A DNA stretch of 64,000 bases from DATFVJ01 sp963820395 (lineage in GTDB: Bacteria > Actinomycetota > Actinomycetes > Streptosporangiales > Streptosporangiaceae), in NCBI GenBank assembly GCA_963820395.1, contig CAWGAE010000015.1, positions 682,001 to 746,000 of the forward strand, written 5' to 3'. The notes under the pieces are model-generated. The model saw only the letters and a program-made list of their open reading frames with translations, did no database searches and was not told where the DNA came from. Below, piece after piece: positions 40,685-49,495 of this stretch. Numbering within the stretch: the stretch's first letter is position 1; every line of letters starts with the position of its first letter. The position numbers and the translations under genes were made by a program.

Positions 40685-41128
40685 ATGCAGCGCGAGCAAA
40701 TGGATGGACTGATCGAGCAGCATCTGAAAGCAGAGAAGGCAGGCGACGTGGCCGGATGTGTGGCGATGTACACCGATGACGTCATACATGACGTTGTCGG
40801 ATCGCCAACCGGCCCTCTTTGCGGGCCTGAGGCCGCCTGCGGTTTCTACCAGACGCTCACCCAAAGCATCGCCACCGACCGAATGGACGTAAACCACGCC
40901 TGGTACGGCGACGATTTTTGCGTCCTCGAGCATCAATGGTCGGGCACTGTGCCCGGCGAGTTGCTCGGGATCCGCGGGCACGGACGGCGAATCTCTTTCC
41001 GAATGCTGCACGTCTTTGAGTTCAAGGACGGATGTATCTCACGGGAAAACGTCTGGCTCGACGGCAATGCGATCGTCGCGCAGCTGACCGCTCCGCAAGA
41101 GTCACCGAAGCCCCAGTCAGTTAACTGA
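40685..41128 (+). CDS. SnoaL-like (NTF2-fold) protein
   Basis: A 147-aa single-domain protein with cone-shaped NTF2 fold signs: LIEQHLKAEKAGDVAGCVAM, YTDDVIHDVVGSPTGPLCG, FCVLEHQWSGTVPGELLGIRG and a C-terminal HVFEFKDGCISRENVWLDG. GAGG lies just before ATG 40685 (GTG 40682 is an alternative). Members include polyketide cyclases and ketosteroid isomerases; the actual substrate is not known. It follows a TetR gene. Confidence 0.82.
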   Translation: MQREQMDGLIEQHLKAEKAGDVAGCVAMYTDDVIHDVVGSPTGPLCGPEAACGFYQTLTQSIATDRMDVNHAWYGDDFCVLEHQWSGTVPGELLGIRGHGRRISFRMLHVFEFKDGCISRENVWLDGNAIVAQLTAPQESPKPQSVN

Positions 41129-41454
41129 GCGGCCTTGCGCCGTCCGCGGAGACGGACCACCTCCCAGACGGCTCTATCTCGGCGTAGTGAGTTGGCCTAC
41201 GACCAAGACTAGCTGGTCATGGGCCTACGGCTTGGCACTCACTGACCGCGAATTGCTTTAGGCACACACTATCCGGCGCATGTCGCTTGCGCTGGCTGCT
41301 GCGATGGCTTGGCTCGTAGGCGTGTACCTGCGTGAGACCCGGCGGGTCAACAAGGACCGCAGCGTCGTGCGGTACGGCAGGTCGCATCCCAGCCAGAAAG
41401 CCTCGGGGAAATGCTGGCCGACACACCGACCTCGACGCGACCGGACACGATTGA
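41129..41454. other. Intergenic stretch, no gene seen
   Basis: A 326-base gap between the SnoaL-like gene and the convergent HxlR gene. No recognised coding motif or strong terminator. Confidence 0.4.
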
Positions 41455-41862
41455 TCAGGCTTGCCCGTCCTTGGTCCAAGAACTGAGCGCGGCCAAGAGC
41501 GGCAGCAAGTCCCTTCCGGAGCGCGTCAGTTGGTACCGCACGTGAACCTGCTGCCGCGACACATCCGTCTCCCTGGCCACGATCTGCGCTTCCTGTAATC
41601 TGCGGAGAACCCTGCCCAACCGCTTATGATCTATCCGCACAGCACGCGACAACTCATTGTGTCGCTTCGGCCCATCCGTTAACTCCGCCACGACCGACAG
41701 CACCCACTTGCCGGAAACGATCTCAACGCCCACGCGGGCAGCATCCCAATCCATGGCGCTGCCGCATGGTACTGACGCTGGCAGACCAGATCTCATCTTC
41801 TTACTTCCCGTTTGCGATCCATGACCAGATCTCATTTTCTTACGCCCCGTCTGCGTATCCAT
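41455..41862 (-). CDS. HxlR-family regulator
   Basis: A 135-aa winged-helix regulator. The HxlR core is VEIVSGKWVLSVVAELTDGP, RHNELSRAVRIDHKRLGRVL and RYQLTRSGRDLLPLLAAL. The N-terminus is unusual: a 40/39-bp tandem duplication makes two copies of the peptide SQTGSKKMRSG-like (GRKKMRSG then GSKKMRSG). Possible starts are ATG 41862, or later Met codons in the duplicated part. HxlR proteins often respond to electrophiles or redox signals; there is no Cys near the expected sensing position. Confidence 0.82.
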   Translation of the reverse strand: MDTQTGRKKMRSGHGSQTGSKKMRSGLPASVPCGSAMDWDAARVGVEIVSGKWVLSVVAELTDGPKRHNELSRAVRIDHKRLGRVLRRLQEAQIVARETDVSRQQVHVRYQLTRSGRDLLPLLAALSSWTKDGQA

Positions 41863-42123
41863 GACATAAGTCGATATCGCCGCGCGTCACCCTGGCCGCA
41901 ACTTTATGATGCGACTAGAAGCCAGCCATCACACCCGAATTGTGGTCGATTTGTCCCATCTGCAGTCTTTGTGTGCCGCGTTACAACTGTGTTACGGCCG
42001 TGTTCAGGCCACGTAAACGCTATGCGGCTAGGCCTTAAACATTTCGGGCACGATGGCAGGCTCGAAAGCCCTGCCTGTTCATTTACTTTTCCTTAACTAT
42101 TTTCCTACAACCATTGCCCGTAG

Positions 42124-42868
42124 CTGTCGCTGTTCGAAGACGGGCAGCTGAAACTGCAGATCCTCACCAGCGACTTCTCCGCGCCCGCGGCGGCGCTGGC
42201 GGCCTGGCTGCGCTGCCGGTGGCGGATCGAGAACGCCTTCAAGTACCTGTCCGCCCACCACGGCATCGACTGGCTCTGCGACTACACCGCCACCCTCATC
42301 GACGATGACCGCATCATCGCCAACCCCGCCCGCAAGGCCGCGGGCAAGACCGGTCAAGGCCGCCGAGGCCAGCCTCGCCGAAGCCGAGCGGAACCTCGCC
42401 CGGCTGCTGGGATCAGCCGCCAGCGCCGCCGACAAGAACCAGGCCATCCCCGCCGCCCAGGACGCCATCATCAAGGCGAAGCGAGCCGTGACCGCCGCCA
42501 GGGCTGCCCGTGACGCGATCCCTGCCAAGATCGCTGTGAACCAGGCGCATCCCGGCGCGCAGCGCCCCCGCACCAGCAGAGCGGTCGCCTGCCTCATCGA
42601 GGAACTCAACGCCACCCCGCCACGGATACCCGGCGACCCCCGGCCCATCACCTACTGCCTCGCCGCCAGCTGACCGGGCCTTCAACTCTCATCGCAGGCC
42701 AACGTCCGGAGGTCTGAGACCAGGAGGGCCGAGCCATCAACCGCCAACATGATCACGAAACTGCGCCGGGTCCTCACCGCAGCGAGATATCGGCCCGTTC
42801 ACCCCGCCGAGCCGACCCAAGCAGAAATCAACGCCCTCCAGCTGGCCTGGGCCGTCGCCGCCGCATAA
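42124..42868 (+). pseudogene. DDE transposase, C-terminal fragment
   Basis: The first frame reads LSLFEDGQLKLQILTSDF, WLRCRWRIENAFKYLSAHHG and IDDDRIIANPARKAAGK, with the catalytic-type RWRIENAFKY block. After a frameshift near 42350 another frame gives KAAEASLAEAERNLARLLG, AIPAAQDAIIKAKRAVTAA and a stop. A third ends LRRVLTAARYRPVHPAE and AEINALQLAWAVAAA. It is the end of the transposase type whose middle part lies at 39490. Confidence 0.7.
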
Positions 42869-43042
42869 CCGCGAAAGTCGAGCGGTTACAGTGGCATTTT
42901 TGTCTCCTGGTGACATTTACCCCCTCTTGCTGGTGTCAGCGGATGTCTGTTTCGCTGTCATTGTGCGACACGTGATGGAACGCCTGCGGAGTGATCGGGT
43001 CGCATTAAGACTCGCGATAGAAATGACTGTGGAGGGCTCCTG

Positions 43043-44212
43043 ATGCCTACCTTGTGCCGACCTGCCGTGATGGTTCCCGAGTACATCATCACGCAGGAGG
43101 AAACCCTGGAAATCGCGCGTCGGCTGCATGCCGGTAACCCGCGTCTCCCGCTTGTCCTACGATTGATCAAGAATACTGGCGTGCGTAAACGTCACATCAT
43201 CAGGCCGATCGGGGAAACGCTGGAGCATCCCGGTTTCGAGATCCGCAATCGGATATATGAGGAGCACGCCAAGGCGCGTGTTCCGGAGGTAATCCGGAGG
43301 GCCCTCGACAACGCCGGACTGGATGAATCCGATATGGATGTCATCATCTACGTGTCATGTACAGGGTTCATGATGCCGTCGATGACCGCATGGCTGATCA
43401 ATGCCATGGGTTTTCGCTCCGACACCCGGCAGATCCCGATCTCCCAGTTGGGCTGCGCGGCGGGGGGTGCGGCGATCAATCGCGCACACGACTTCTGCTC
43501 GGCGCATCCGGATGCGAACGCGCTGATCGTATCCTGCGAGTTCTGCTCGCTGTGCTATCAGCCTCCCGACGATGACATCGGCTCCCTGCTGTCCGACGGG
43601 CTGTTCGCCGACGCGGTGGGCGCGGCGGTGGTGCGCGGCTCGGGCGGTACCGGAATGTCGCTGGAACGCAACGCCTCCTACCTCATTCCGAACACCGAGG
43701 ACTGGATCTGCTACGCGGTCAGGCCCACTGGCTTCCACTTCCAGCTGGACAGGCGTGTACCAGCCACGATGAAACCGCTCGCTCCGGCGCTGCGCAGCCT
43801 GGTGGACAAGCAAGGTTGGGACGTGGCGAACCTCGCCTTCTACATCATCCATGCCGGCGGCCCGCGCATCCTCGACGATCTGTGCAAGTACCTCGAGGTC
43901 GACGGCTACGCGTTCCGGCACAGCAGGACCACGCTCACCGAGTACGGCAACATCGCAAGTGCCGTGGTGCTCGACGCTTTGGACCGGCTTTTCGCCGAGG
44001 GCCACGTTGAGGAGCAAGGACGCGGGGTGATCGCCGGATTCGGTCCGGGCATCACCGCGGAGATGGCCATCGGCACGTGGGTCCGCGACCAGTCGGGCGG
44101 TACCCGCGCTCGACGCGGTGCCGGGGATCTGACGGCCGGATTTGCACGTCAGCGTGCCTACGCGGAGTCATCTTCTGGCTCGGAGGAACCGCAACTTTTG
44201 GAGACGTCATGA
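43043..44212 (+). CDS. rppA: Type III polyketide synthase, RppA-like (THN synthase)
   Basis: A 389-aa chalcone-synthase-superfamily enzyme that should condense five malonyl-CoA into 1,3,6,8-tetrahydroxynaphthalene. The catalytic triad falls at Cys138 (SQLGCAAGGA), His270 (FYIIHAGGPRIL) and Asn303 (EYGNIASA), the numbering known for Streptomyces RppA. The N-terminus PTLCRPAVMVPEYIITQEETL also matches RppA. GGAGGG lies seven bases upstream of ATG 43043. The C-terminus is some 15 residues longer than usual. It overlaps accD (ATGA) and is followed by all acetyl-CoA carboxylase genes, which would supply malonyl-CoA. Confidence 0.9.
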   Translation: MPTLCRPAVMVPEYIITQEETLEIARRLHAGNPRLPLVLRLIKNTGVRKRHIIRPIGETLEHPGFEIRNRIYEEHAKARVPEVIRRALDNAGLDESDMDVIIYVSCTGFMMPSMTAWLINAMGFRSDTRQIPISQLGCAAGGAAINRAHDFCSAHPDANALIVSCEFCSLCYQPPDDDIGSLLSDGLFADAVGAAVVRGSGGTGMSLERNASYLIPNTEDWICYAVRPTGFHFQLDRRVPATMKPLAPALRSLVDKQGWDVANLAFYIIHAGGPRILDDLCKYLEVDGYAFRHSRTTLTEYGNIASAVVLDALDRLFAEGHVEEQGRGVIAGFGPGITAEMAIGTWVRDQSGGTRARRGAGDLTAGFARQRAYAESSSGSEEPQLLETS

Positions 44213-45123
44213 CGATGACGAGTCCGGCTACGGTGGGCCGTGGCCCGGCGCCGCCCGCGGCGTGGACGGCCTGCAGGCAGTGCCGCTCGCTGATCTTCCG
44301 CAAGCTGCTGGAACGCGACCTCGGGGTGTGCCCGGCCTGCGGCGGGCACGCGCCACTGAGTGCCCGCGACCGGCTGGTTTCGTTGCTGGACCCAGGTTCG
44401 GTGCGGTTGCTGAACCCGGCCGCGACCGTTGAGGATCCGCTCGACTTCGCCGACCGGGTGCCGTATTCGGCGCGCCTGGGCACGGCGCGGGCGGCGACCG
44501 GGCTGTTCGACGCGGTGGTCACCGCCACCGGCACGGTCAGCGGCCATCCATTGGTGGTGGCCGTGATGGAGTTCGCTTTCCTCGGCGGCAGCCTTGGAGT
44601 GGCTGCGGGGGAAGCGATCACCGCGGCCGCGGAGCACGCCCTCGCCGAGTGCGTGCCACTTGTGCTGGTCACTGCGTCCGGGGGCGCCCGCATGCAGGAG
44701 GGCGTGCTATCGCTGATGCAGATGGCGAAGACCGCCGCGGCGATGGCCGCGCTGGACGACGCCGGGGTGCTCACCGTCACGATCGTCACGGATCCGACCT
44801 ACGGCGGGGTAGCCGCGTCGTTCGCCACGCTGTCCGATGTGGTGCTGTGCGAGCCGGGCGCCCGGATGGGCTTCGCTGGGCCTCGGGTCATCGCTCAAAC
44901 GATCGGCGAGAGCCTGCCCGACGGGTTCCAGACCGCTGACTTCCTGCTGCGACACGGCCTTGTTGACGACGTGCGTCCCCGCGCCGAACTCCGGCGTGTG
45001 CTTGCCGTGCTGCTTTCGGTAGCCGGTGCGGCACGCGGCCGGCCCCGGCCCCGGCGGCACCGCAACGCCCGCCGGTTGTGCGCGACCCGCAGCAGCTCCC
45101 GGTTCGTCCCACGCGGCAGGTGA
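44209..45123 (+). CDS. accD: Acetyl-CoA carboxylase carboxyltransferase beta subunit
   Basis: A 304-aa AccD with the N-terminal zinc ribbon (Cys 22, 25, 41, 44) and the crotonase-type carboxyltransferase core: VAVMEFAFLGGSLGVAAGEA, VLVTASGGARMQEG, LSLMQMAKTAAAMAAL and DPTYGGVAASFA. It transfers the carboxyl group from biotin to acetyl-CoA together with AccA. The start overlaps the rppA stop. The C-terminal 30 residues are Arg-rich and overlap the possible accA start. A split AccA/AccD is unusual in actinobacteria, which normally use fused AccD-type subunits, suggesting a cluster-dedicated enzyme. Confidence 0.92.
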   Translation: MTMTSPATVGRGPAPPAAWTACRQCRSLIFRKLLERDLGVCPACGGHAPLSARDRLVSLLDPGSVRLLNPAATVEDPLDFADRVPYSARLGTARAATGLFDAVVTATGTVSGHPLVVAVMEFAFLGGSLGVAAGEAITAAAEHALAECVPLVLVTASGGARMQEGVLSLMQMAKTAAAMAALDDAGVLTVTIVTDPTYGGVAASFATLSDVVLCEPGARMGFAGPRVIAQTIGESLPDGFQTADFLLRHGLVDDVRPRAELRRVLAVLLSVAGAARGRPRPRRHRNARRLCATRSSSRFVPRGR

Positions 45124-45920
45124 TGGCGCTGGCCCGAAACACCGCGCGGCCGACCACGGCCGATCACCTGGCTTACTGGATGGACGGTTTCATCGAACTG
45201 CACGGTGACCGCTCCGGTAGCGACTGCCCCGCGATCGTCGGCGGCCTTGGCATGGTGGAGCGCCGCCCGATCATGGTGATCGGCCATCAGAAGGGCCACA
45301 CCACCGCCGAAATGGTGCGCCGTAACTTCGGCATGGCCTCACCCGCCGGCTACCGGAAGGTTGTCCGGTTGGCGCGGATGGCGGCCAAGCTCGGGGTGCC
45401 GATCGTGACGCTGATCGATACGCCTGGCGCTTACCCCGGCGTCGATGCGGAGCGAGGGGGCCAGGCTGGTGCGATCGCGGAGTGCCTGCGCGTGCTCAGC
45501 ACGGTCGAGGTACCGGTGGTCGCGGTGATCACCGGCGAGGGCGGCAGCGGCGGCGCGCTTGCCCTCGGTGTCGCCGACCAGGTGCTGATGAGCGCGACCG
45601 GGATCTACTCGGTGATCAGCCCGGAAGGCTGCGCGGCGATCCTGTGGAAGGCCCCGGACGCCAGCGCGACCGCAGCCGATGCCCTGCGGATTGATCCCAG
45701 GTCGCTGTTGGAGCTCGGGGTGGTGGACGGCGTCGTGGCCGAGCCGGACGGCGGAGCCCACACCGACCCCACGGCGGCGAGCCTGATAGTGCGCGACGCG
45801 ATACTGTCCGCGTTGGATGATCTTGACGGTGCCAGCCCGGCCAGCCGGGTGCGTGCCCGACGCGACCGCTACCGTGCTTTCGGCCGAGTGGATCGGGCGC
45901 TGCAGGAGGTGTCACCATGA
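45078..45920 (+). CDS. accA: Acetyl-CoA carboxylase carboxyltransferase alpha subunit
   Basis: A 280-aa AccA. The core shows ELHGDRSGSDCPAIVGGLG, MVIGHQKGHTTAEMVRRNFG, TLIDTPGAYPGVDAERGGQ, ITGEGGSGGALALGVAD and ISPEGCAAILWKA. The start is open: GTG 45078 keeps the conserved VMALARNTARPTTADH block and overlaps accD by 46 bases, whereas ATG 45123 overlaps by one base. The N-terminal coiled coil of E. coli AccA is absent. Works with AccD in the neighbouring gene. Confidence 0.92.
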   Translation: MRDPQQLPVRPTRQVMALARNTARPTTADHLAYWMDGFIELHGDRSGSDCPAIVGGLGMVERRPIMVIGHQKGHTTAEMVRRNFGMASPAGYRKVVRLARMAAKLGVPIVTLIDTPGAYPGVDAERGGQAGAIAECLRVLSTVEVPVVAVITGEGGSGGALALGVADQVLMSATGIYSVISPEGCAAILWKAPDASATAADALRIDPRSLLELGVVDGVVAEPDGGAHTDPTAASLIVRDAILSALDDLDGASPASRVRARRDRYRAFGRVDRALQEVSP

Positions 45921-46420
45921 CCACCACCACAACGGGAAATGGCATGGTTCACAACGCCGATCCGGTCTCCCAGCCGGCCATGGCCGCGCTGTGTTCGGCG
46001 CTGGAGCAGGTGCTCGGCGTCGCGCCGACGCCCCCCGCCCAGGTCGTGCTGCGCTGGGGTGACACAAGCATCGAGGTCGCCTGGCCAACCGCACCCGCAC
46101 CGCCGACGGCACCGGTGGCCGTCGCGTCAGACAGCAGCACAGCCAGCGATGTGGACCCAGTCAGCGGCGGTCAGTTCGTCCTTCCCGCGCCGCTGGTCGG
46201 CACGTTCTATCGGTGTCCGGAGCTCGGCGCACCGGCATTCGTCGAGATCAACGATGTGGTGCGGCCGGGACAGCAAATAGCGATTGTCGAGGCCATGAAG
46301 CTGATGAATGCCATCGAGGCGGATCGGGCCGGCCGGGTGGCGGACATCCTCGTCGCCGATGGCACCGCAGTGGAGTATGGCCAGACGCTGTTCATCCTGG
46401 AATCGATCGAGGAGGACTGA
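45917..46420 (+). CDS. accB: Biotin carboxyl carrier protein
   Basis: A 167-aa BCCP. A Pro/Ala/Thr-rich linker (residues 55-85) leads to the biotinyl domain: LPAPLVGTFYRCPELGAPAF, the EAMKLMN biotinylation site with Lys128, and YGQTLFILE at the end. The thumb-type insertion of AccB is present. ATG 45917 overlaps the accA stop. Confidence 0.93.
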   Translation: MTTTTTGNGMVHNADPVSQPAMAALCSALEQVLGVAPTPPAQVVLRWGDTSIEVAWPTAPAPPTAPVAVASDSSTASDVDPVSGGQFVLPAPLVGTFYRCPELGAPAFVEINDVVRPGQQIAIVEAMKLMNAIEADRAGRVADILVADGTAVEYGQTLFILESIEED

Positions 46421-46423
46421 ACG

Positions 46424-47776
46424 GTGTTTGACACGGTTTTGATCGCCAACCGGGGCGAGATCGCGCTGCGCATCATCCGGACCTGCCGGGACATGGGGAT
46501 CTCCACCGTGGTGGTGCATTCCACGGCCGACCGAGACACAGCGGCGGTGCGAGCCGCCGACCGGACCGTGCAGATCGGGCCTGCCAGTGCCAAGCGGAGT
46601 TACTTGTATCCGCCGGCGATACTTGAGGCGGCATTACAGACGGGCGCGCAGGCCGTGCACCCTGGATACGGCTTCCTGTCCGAGGATCCGGACTTCGCCG
46701 AAATGTGCGCCGAAGGCGGTCTCACGTTCATCGGTCCGCCGCCGCGGGTGATGGCGCAGCTCGGCGACAAGTCAGTGGTGAGAGGGCTGATGGCCGATGC
46801 CGGACTGCCCGTCGTGCCCGGCACCGGGTCCGTGGTTGGCACCGCGGAGGAAGTGGTCGAGGCATCCGACCGGATCGGCCTGCCACTGATCATCAAAGCG
46901 GCGGCCGGTGGTGGCGGGCTGGGCATGTCTGTGGTGTTCGATCAATCCGGGCTGCTGCCCGCCTTCCGGGCCACCCGGGCGGCAGCCCAGACGGCATTCG
47001 GTGACAATCGGGTCTACCTCGAGAGCTACCTCGACGGCGCGCGGCATGTCGAGATCCAGATCCTGGCCGACGCGCACGGCAACGTGGTGCACCTCGGGGA
47101 CCGGGATTGCTCGGTGCAACGGCGTCACCAGAAGCTGATCGAGGAGGCACCGGCACCACGACTGGCACCGGGTCTGGCCGACCGGTTGGCCGAATACGCG
47201 GTGACCGGTGCCCGGGCCGTCGGCTACCGTGGCGCGGGCACGTTCGAGTTTTTGGTGCGCGGCGAGCAGATCGCCTTCATCGAGGTCAATTCGCGGATTC
47301 AGGTCGAGCATCCGGTCACCGAGATGGTGACCGGGGTGGATGTGGTCCGCGAGCAGCTGCACATCGCCGCGGGCGAGCCGCTGACGCTGGCGCAGGACAC
47401 CTTGACGTGCAACGGGGCCGCCGTCGAATGCCGGATCAATGCTGAGGATCCGGCGCGCGGTTTCATCCCATGTCCCGGCCGGTTGACCGATTTCGTCGCG
47501 CCAGCGGGCCCCTTCGTCCGAGTGGACACCCATGCCTTCCCAGGCGCGGTGGTGGGACCGGACTACGACTCGTTACTGGCAAAGATCATCGCCTGGGGTC
47601 AAGACCGTGACCAGGCATTGGCCCGGCTCAGGCGCGCACTGCGCGAGCTACGGGTAGTCGGTCAGGGAATCCGGACAACCGCGCCGCTCCTCGCCGACGT
47701 GCTGGACGCCCCCGTTTTCCGCGCCGCCAGGCACGACATCGCAATGCTGGATCACTGGACTGCGGCCGTCGGCTGA
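46424..47776 (+). CDS. accC: Biotin carboxylase
   Basis: A 450-aa ATP-grasp enzyme that carboxylates the biotin of AccB. Family motifs: DTVLIANRGEIALRIIRTCR, HPGYGFLSEDPDFAEMCAEG, IKAAAGGGGLGMSVVF, ILADAHGNVVHLGDRDCSVQ, RRHQKLIEEAPAP, EFLVRGEQIAFIEVNSRIQV and EHPVTEMVTGVDVVREQL. GTG 46424 follows accB by three bases. With accD, accA and accB the set is complete in one run behind rppA. Confidence 0.94.
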   Translation: MFDTVLIANRGEIALRIIRTCRDMGISTVVVHSTADRDTAAVRAADRTVQIGPASAKRSYLYPPAILEAALQTGAQAVHPGYGFLSEDPDFAEMCAEGGLTFIGPPPRVMAQLGDKSVVRGLMADAGLPVVPGTGSVVGTAEEVVEASDRIGLPLIIKAAAGGGGLGMSVVFDQSGLLPAFRATRAAAQTAFGDNRVYLESYLDGARHVEIQILADAHGNVVHLGDRDCSVQRRHQKLIEEAPAPRLAPGLADRLAEYAVTGARAVGYRGAGTFEFLVRGEQIAFIEVNSRIQVEHPVTEMVTGVDVVREQLHIAAGEPLTLAQDTLTCNGAAVECRINAEDPARGFIPCPGRLTDFVAPAGPFVRVDTHAFPGAVVGPDYDSLLAKIIAWGQDRDQALARLRRALRELRVVGQGIRTTAPLLADVLDAPVFRAARHDIAMLDHWTAAVG

Positions 47777-47870
47777 TTCCGCCCAGGAGCGTTCTCAGGC
47801 CGCCGGTATCCGCCATCTCCGATTCGCTTCACCGGAACCCGTTCAACAACAAACAAGGAGGCACCCCTCG

Positions 47871-48797
47871 ATGAAGATCCTGCAGCGAGAGCTCTCGCCA
47901 ACCTTCACCCTCGGCAAGGACCTGCCCGTGCACCGCCTCGGCTACGGCGCGATGCACCTGACCGGCCCGGGCTTCTGGGGCCCACCGGCCGACCCCGACG
48001 AAGCCGTCCGCGTGCTACGCCGCGCCGTCGACCTCGGCGTCGATTTCATCGACACCGCCGACTCCTACGGCCCCGACACCAACGAACAGATCATCCGCCG
48101 CGCCCTGCACCCCTACCCCGAGCACCTGGTCATCGCCACCAAGGGCGGAATGCTGCGCTCCGGTCCCCAAGACTGGATCCGCGGCAGCGGCGAGCCCTAC
48201 ATCGTCGCCCTCGGCCGCCCCGAGTACCTGCGCCAACAGGTCGAGATGAGCCTGCGCAACCTCGGACTTGAGCGCATCGACCTCTACCAGCTCCACCGCA
48301 TCGACCCGGCCGTGCCACTCGCCGACCAGATCGGCGAGCTCGTCCGGCTCCAGGAACAGGGCAAGATCCATCACATCGGGCTGTCCGGGCAGCCCGAGGT
48401 CACCGTAGACCAGCTCACCCAGGCCCGCGAGATCGCCGACATCACCGCGGTGGAAAACCTCTACAACATCGCCGACCAGACCAGCGAGCCCGTGCTGCGA
48501 TACGCCGAGGAAAACGACATCGCCTTCATCCCCTGGTTCCCCATGGGCCACGGCGACCTCACCGGCCCGGACAGCGTGCTCGCCACACTGGCCAACCATT
48601 ACGGGGCCACCCCGGCACAACTCGCACTCGCCTGGCTGCTGCACCATTCACCGAACATTCTCCTCATCCCCGGCACCTCATCCGTCGCCCACCTCGAAGA
48701 AAACCTGCAGGCCGCCGACATCAAGCTCGACGACGCCGACATGGCAACCCTGACCGACGCGGCGTCGACGGTACCGACATGGCGGCCCTCGGCATAA
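47871..48797 (+). CDS. Aldo/keto reductase
   Basis: A 308-aa NADPH-type AKR with TIM barrel. The catalytic tetrad is Asp61 and Tyr66 (FIDTADSYG), Lys91 (IATKGGML) and His143 (YQLHRID). Cofactor-contact segments GLSGQPEVTVDQ and PGTSSVAHLEENLQA are present. AAGGAGG lies six bases before ATG 47871. It follows accC by 94 bases and may modify the polyketide product or act on an unrelated carbonyl; context does not decide. Confidence 0.9.
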   Translation: MKILQRELSPTFTLGKDLPVHRLGYGAMHLTGPGFWGPPADPDEAVRVLRRAVDLGVDFIDTADSYGPDTNEQIIRRALHPYPEHLVIATKGGMLRSGPQDWIRGSGEPYIVALGRPEYLRQQVEMSLRNLGLERIDLYQLHRIDPAVPLADQIGELVRLQEQGKIHHIGLSGQPEVTVDQLTQAREIADITAVENLYNIADQTSEPVLRYAEENDIAFIPWFPMGHGDLTGPDSVLATLANHYGATPAQLALAWLLHHSPNILLIPGTSSVAHLEENLQAADIKLDDADMATLTDAASTVPTWRPSA

Positions 48798-48834
48798 CCC
48801 GCAACCCTTCAGCCCACCCCAGATAGGAGAAACC

Positions 48835-49257
48835 ATGACCACCACCGAATCCGCCATCACCACCGACACCGGCGCGCACCCCAACGTCGACATCCTGCGC
48901 ACCGTCTACGCCGACCTGACCCGCCTGGGCGAATACGCCAGCGACGACGTCGTCCTGCACGCCGCCGAGGGCGGCGACTATGCCGGCAAGCAAGCCGTGG
49001 TCGCCAAAGAACACGAACTGATCCGCCTGACGGGCAACACCCTGCTCATGGATGTACAGCACATCACCGCCAATGACTATTTCGGAGCTGTCCTCGGCGT
49101 CCTGCGAGCACATCTCGACGGCGACAACCTCGCCATGCCCTTCTGCGGCCTGTGGCGTTTCCGCGACGGCCTGATCGCGGAGCACTGGGAAAACGGCTAC
49201 GACCTGTCTGCCATGACCCGCTTTTTGACTAACCACCCACCCAAGACAGGCGCCTGA
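48835..49257 (+). CDS. SnoaL-like (NTF2-fold) protein
   Basis: A 140-aa single-domain protein: ILRTVYADLTRLGEYASDDV, HAAEGGDYAGKQAVVAKEHE, DVQHITANDYFGAVLGVLRA and CGLWRFRDGLIAEHWENGYD. ATAGGAG precedes ATG 48835. It lies 37 bases after the aldo/keto reductase and is followed by a strong terminator-like hairpin, so the two genes probably form the end of one transcript. Confidence 0.83.
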   Translation: MTTTESAITTDTGAHPNVDILRTVYADLTRLGEYASDDVVLHAAEGGDYAGKQAVVAKEHELIRLTGNTLLMDVQHITANDYFGAVLGVLRAHLDGDNLAMPFCGLWRFRDGLIAEHWENGYDLSAMTRFLTNHPPKTGA

Positions 49258-49269
49258 ACCAGGTGAGCC

Positions 49270-49319
49270 GGTTCTGCCCGGGTTGCTGGACAGTTGATCT
49301 GCGCCACCCGGGCAGAACC
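49270..49319 (+). terminator. Long inverted repeat, probable terminator
   Basis: GGTTCTGCCCGGGT (49270-49283) and its exact complement ACCCGGGCAGAACC (49306-49319) form a 14-bp stem with a 22-base loop just after the SnoaL-like gene. No T run follows. Confidence 0.65.
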
Positions 49320-49495
49320 TACCTCGCTGTCGCCCGCTTGTTCGGCCGGCCGCTGTCGAATCCCGCCGCCGGCCGCACGAACGGCCGGAACGTCGCCATG
49401 CTCCGGTCACCGAGCAAGAAATAGATGCGCATTTGCCATGACAGGCAACCGGCCAGGCCGGACAGGCTATATGCCTGACAGGATGGAATCCTGAC

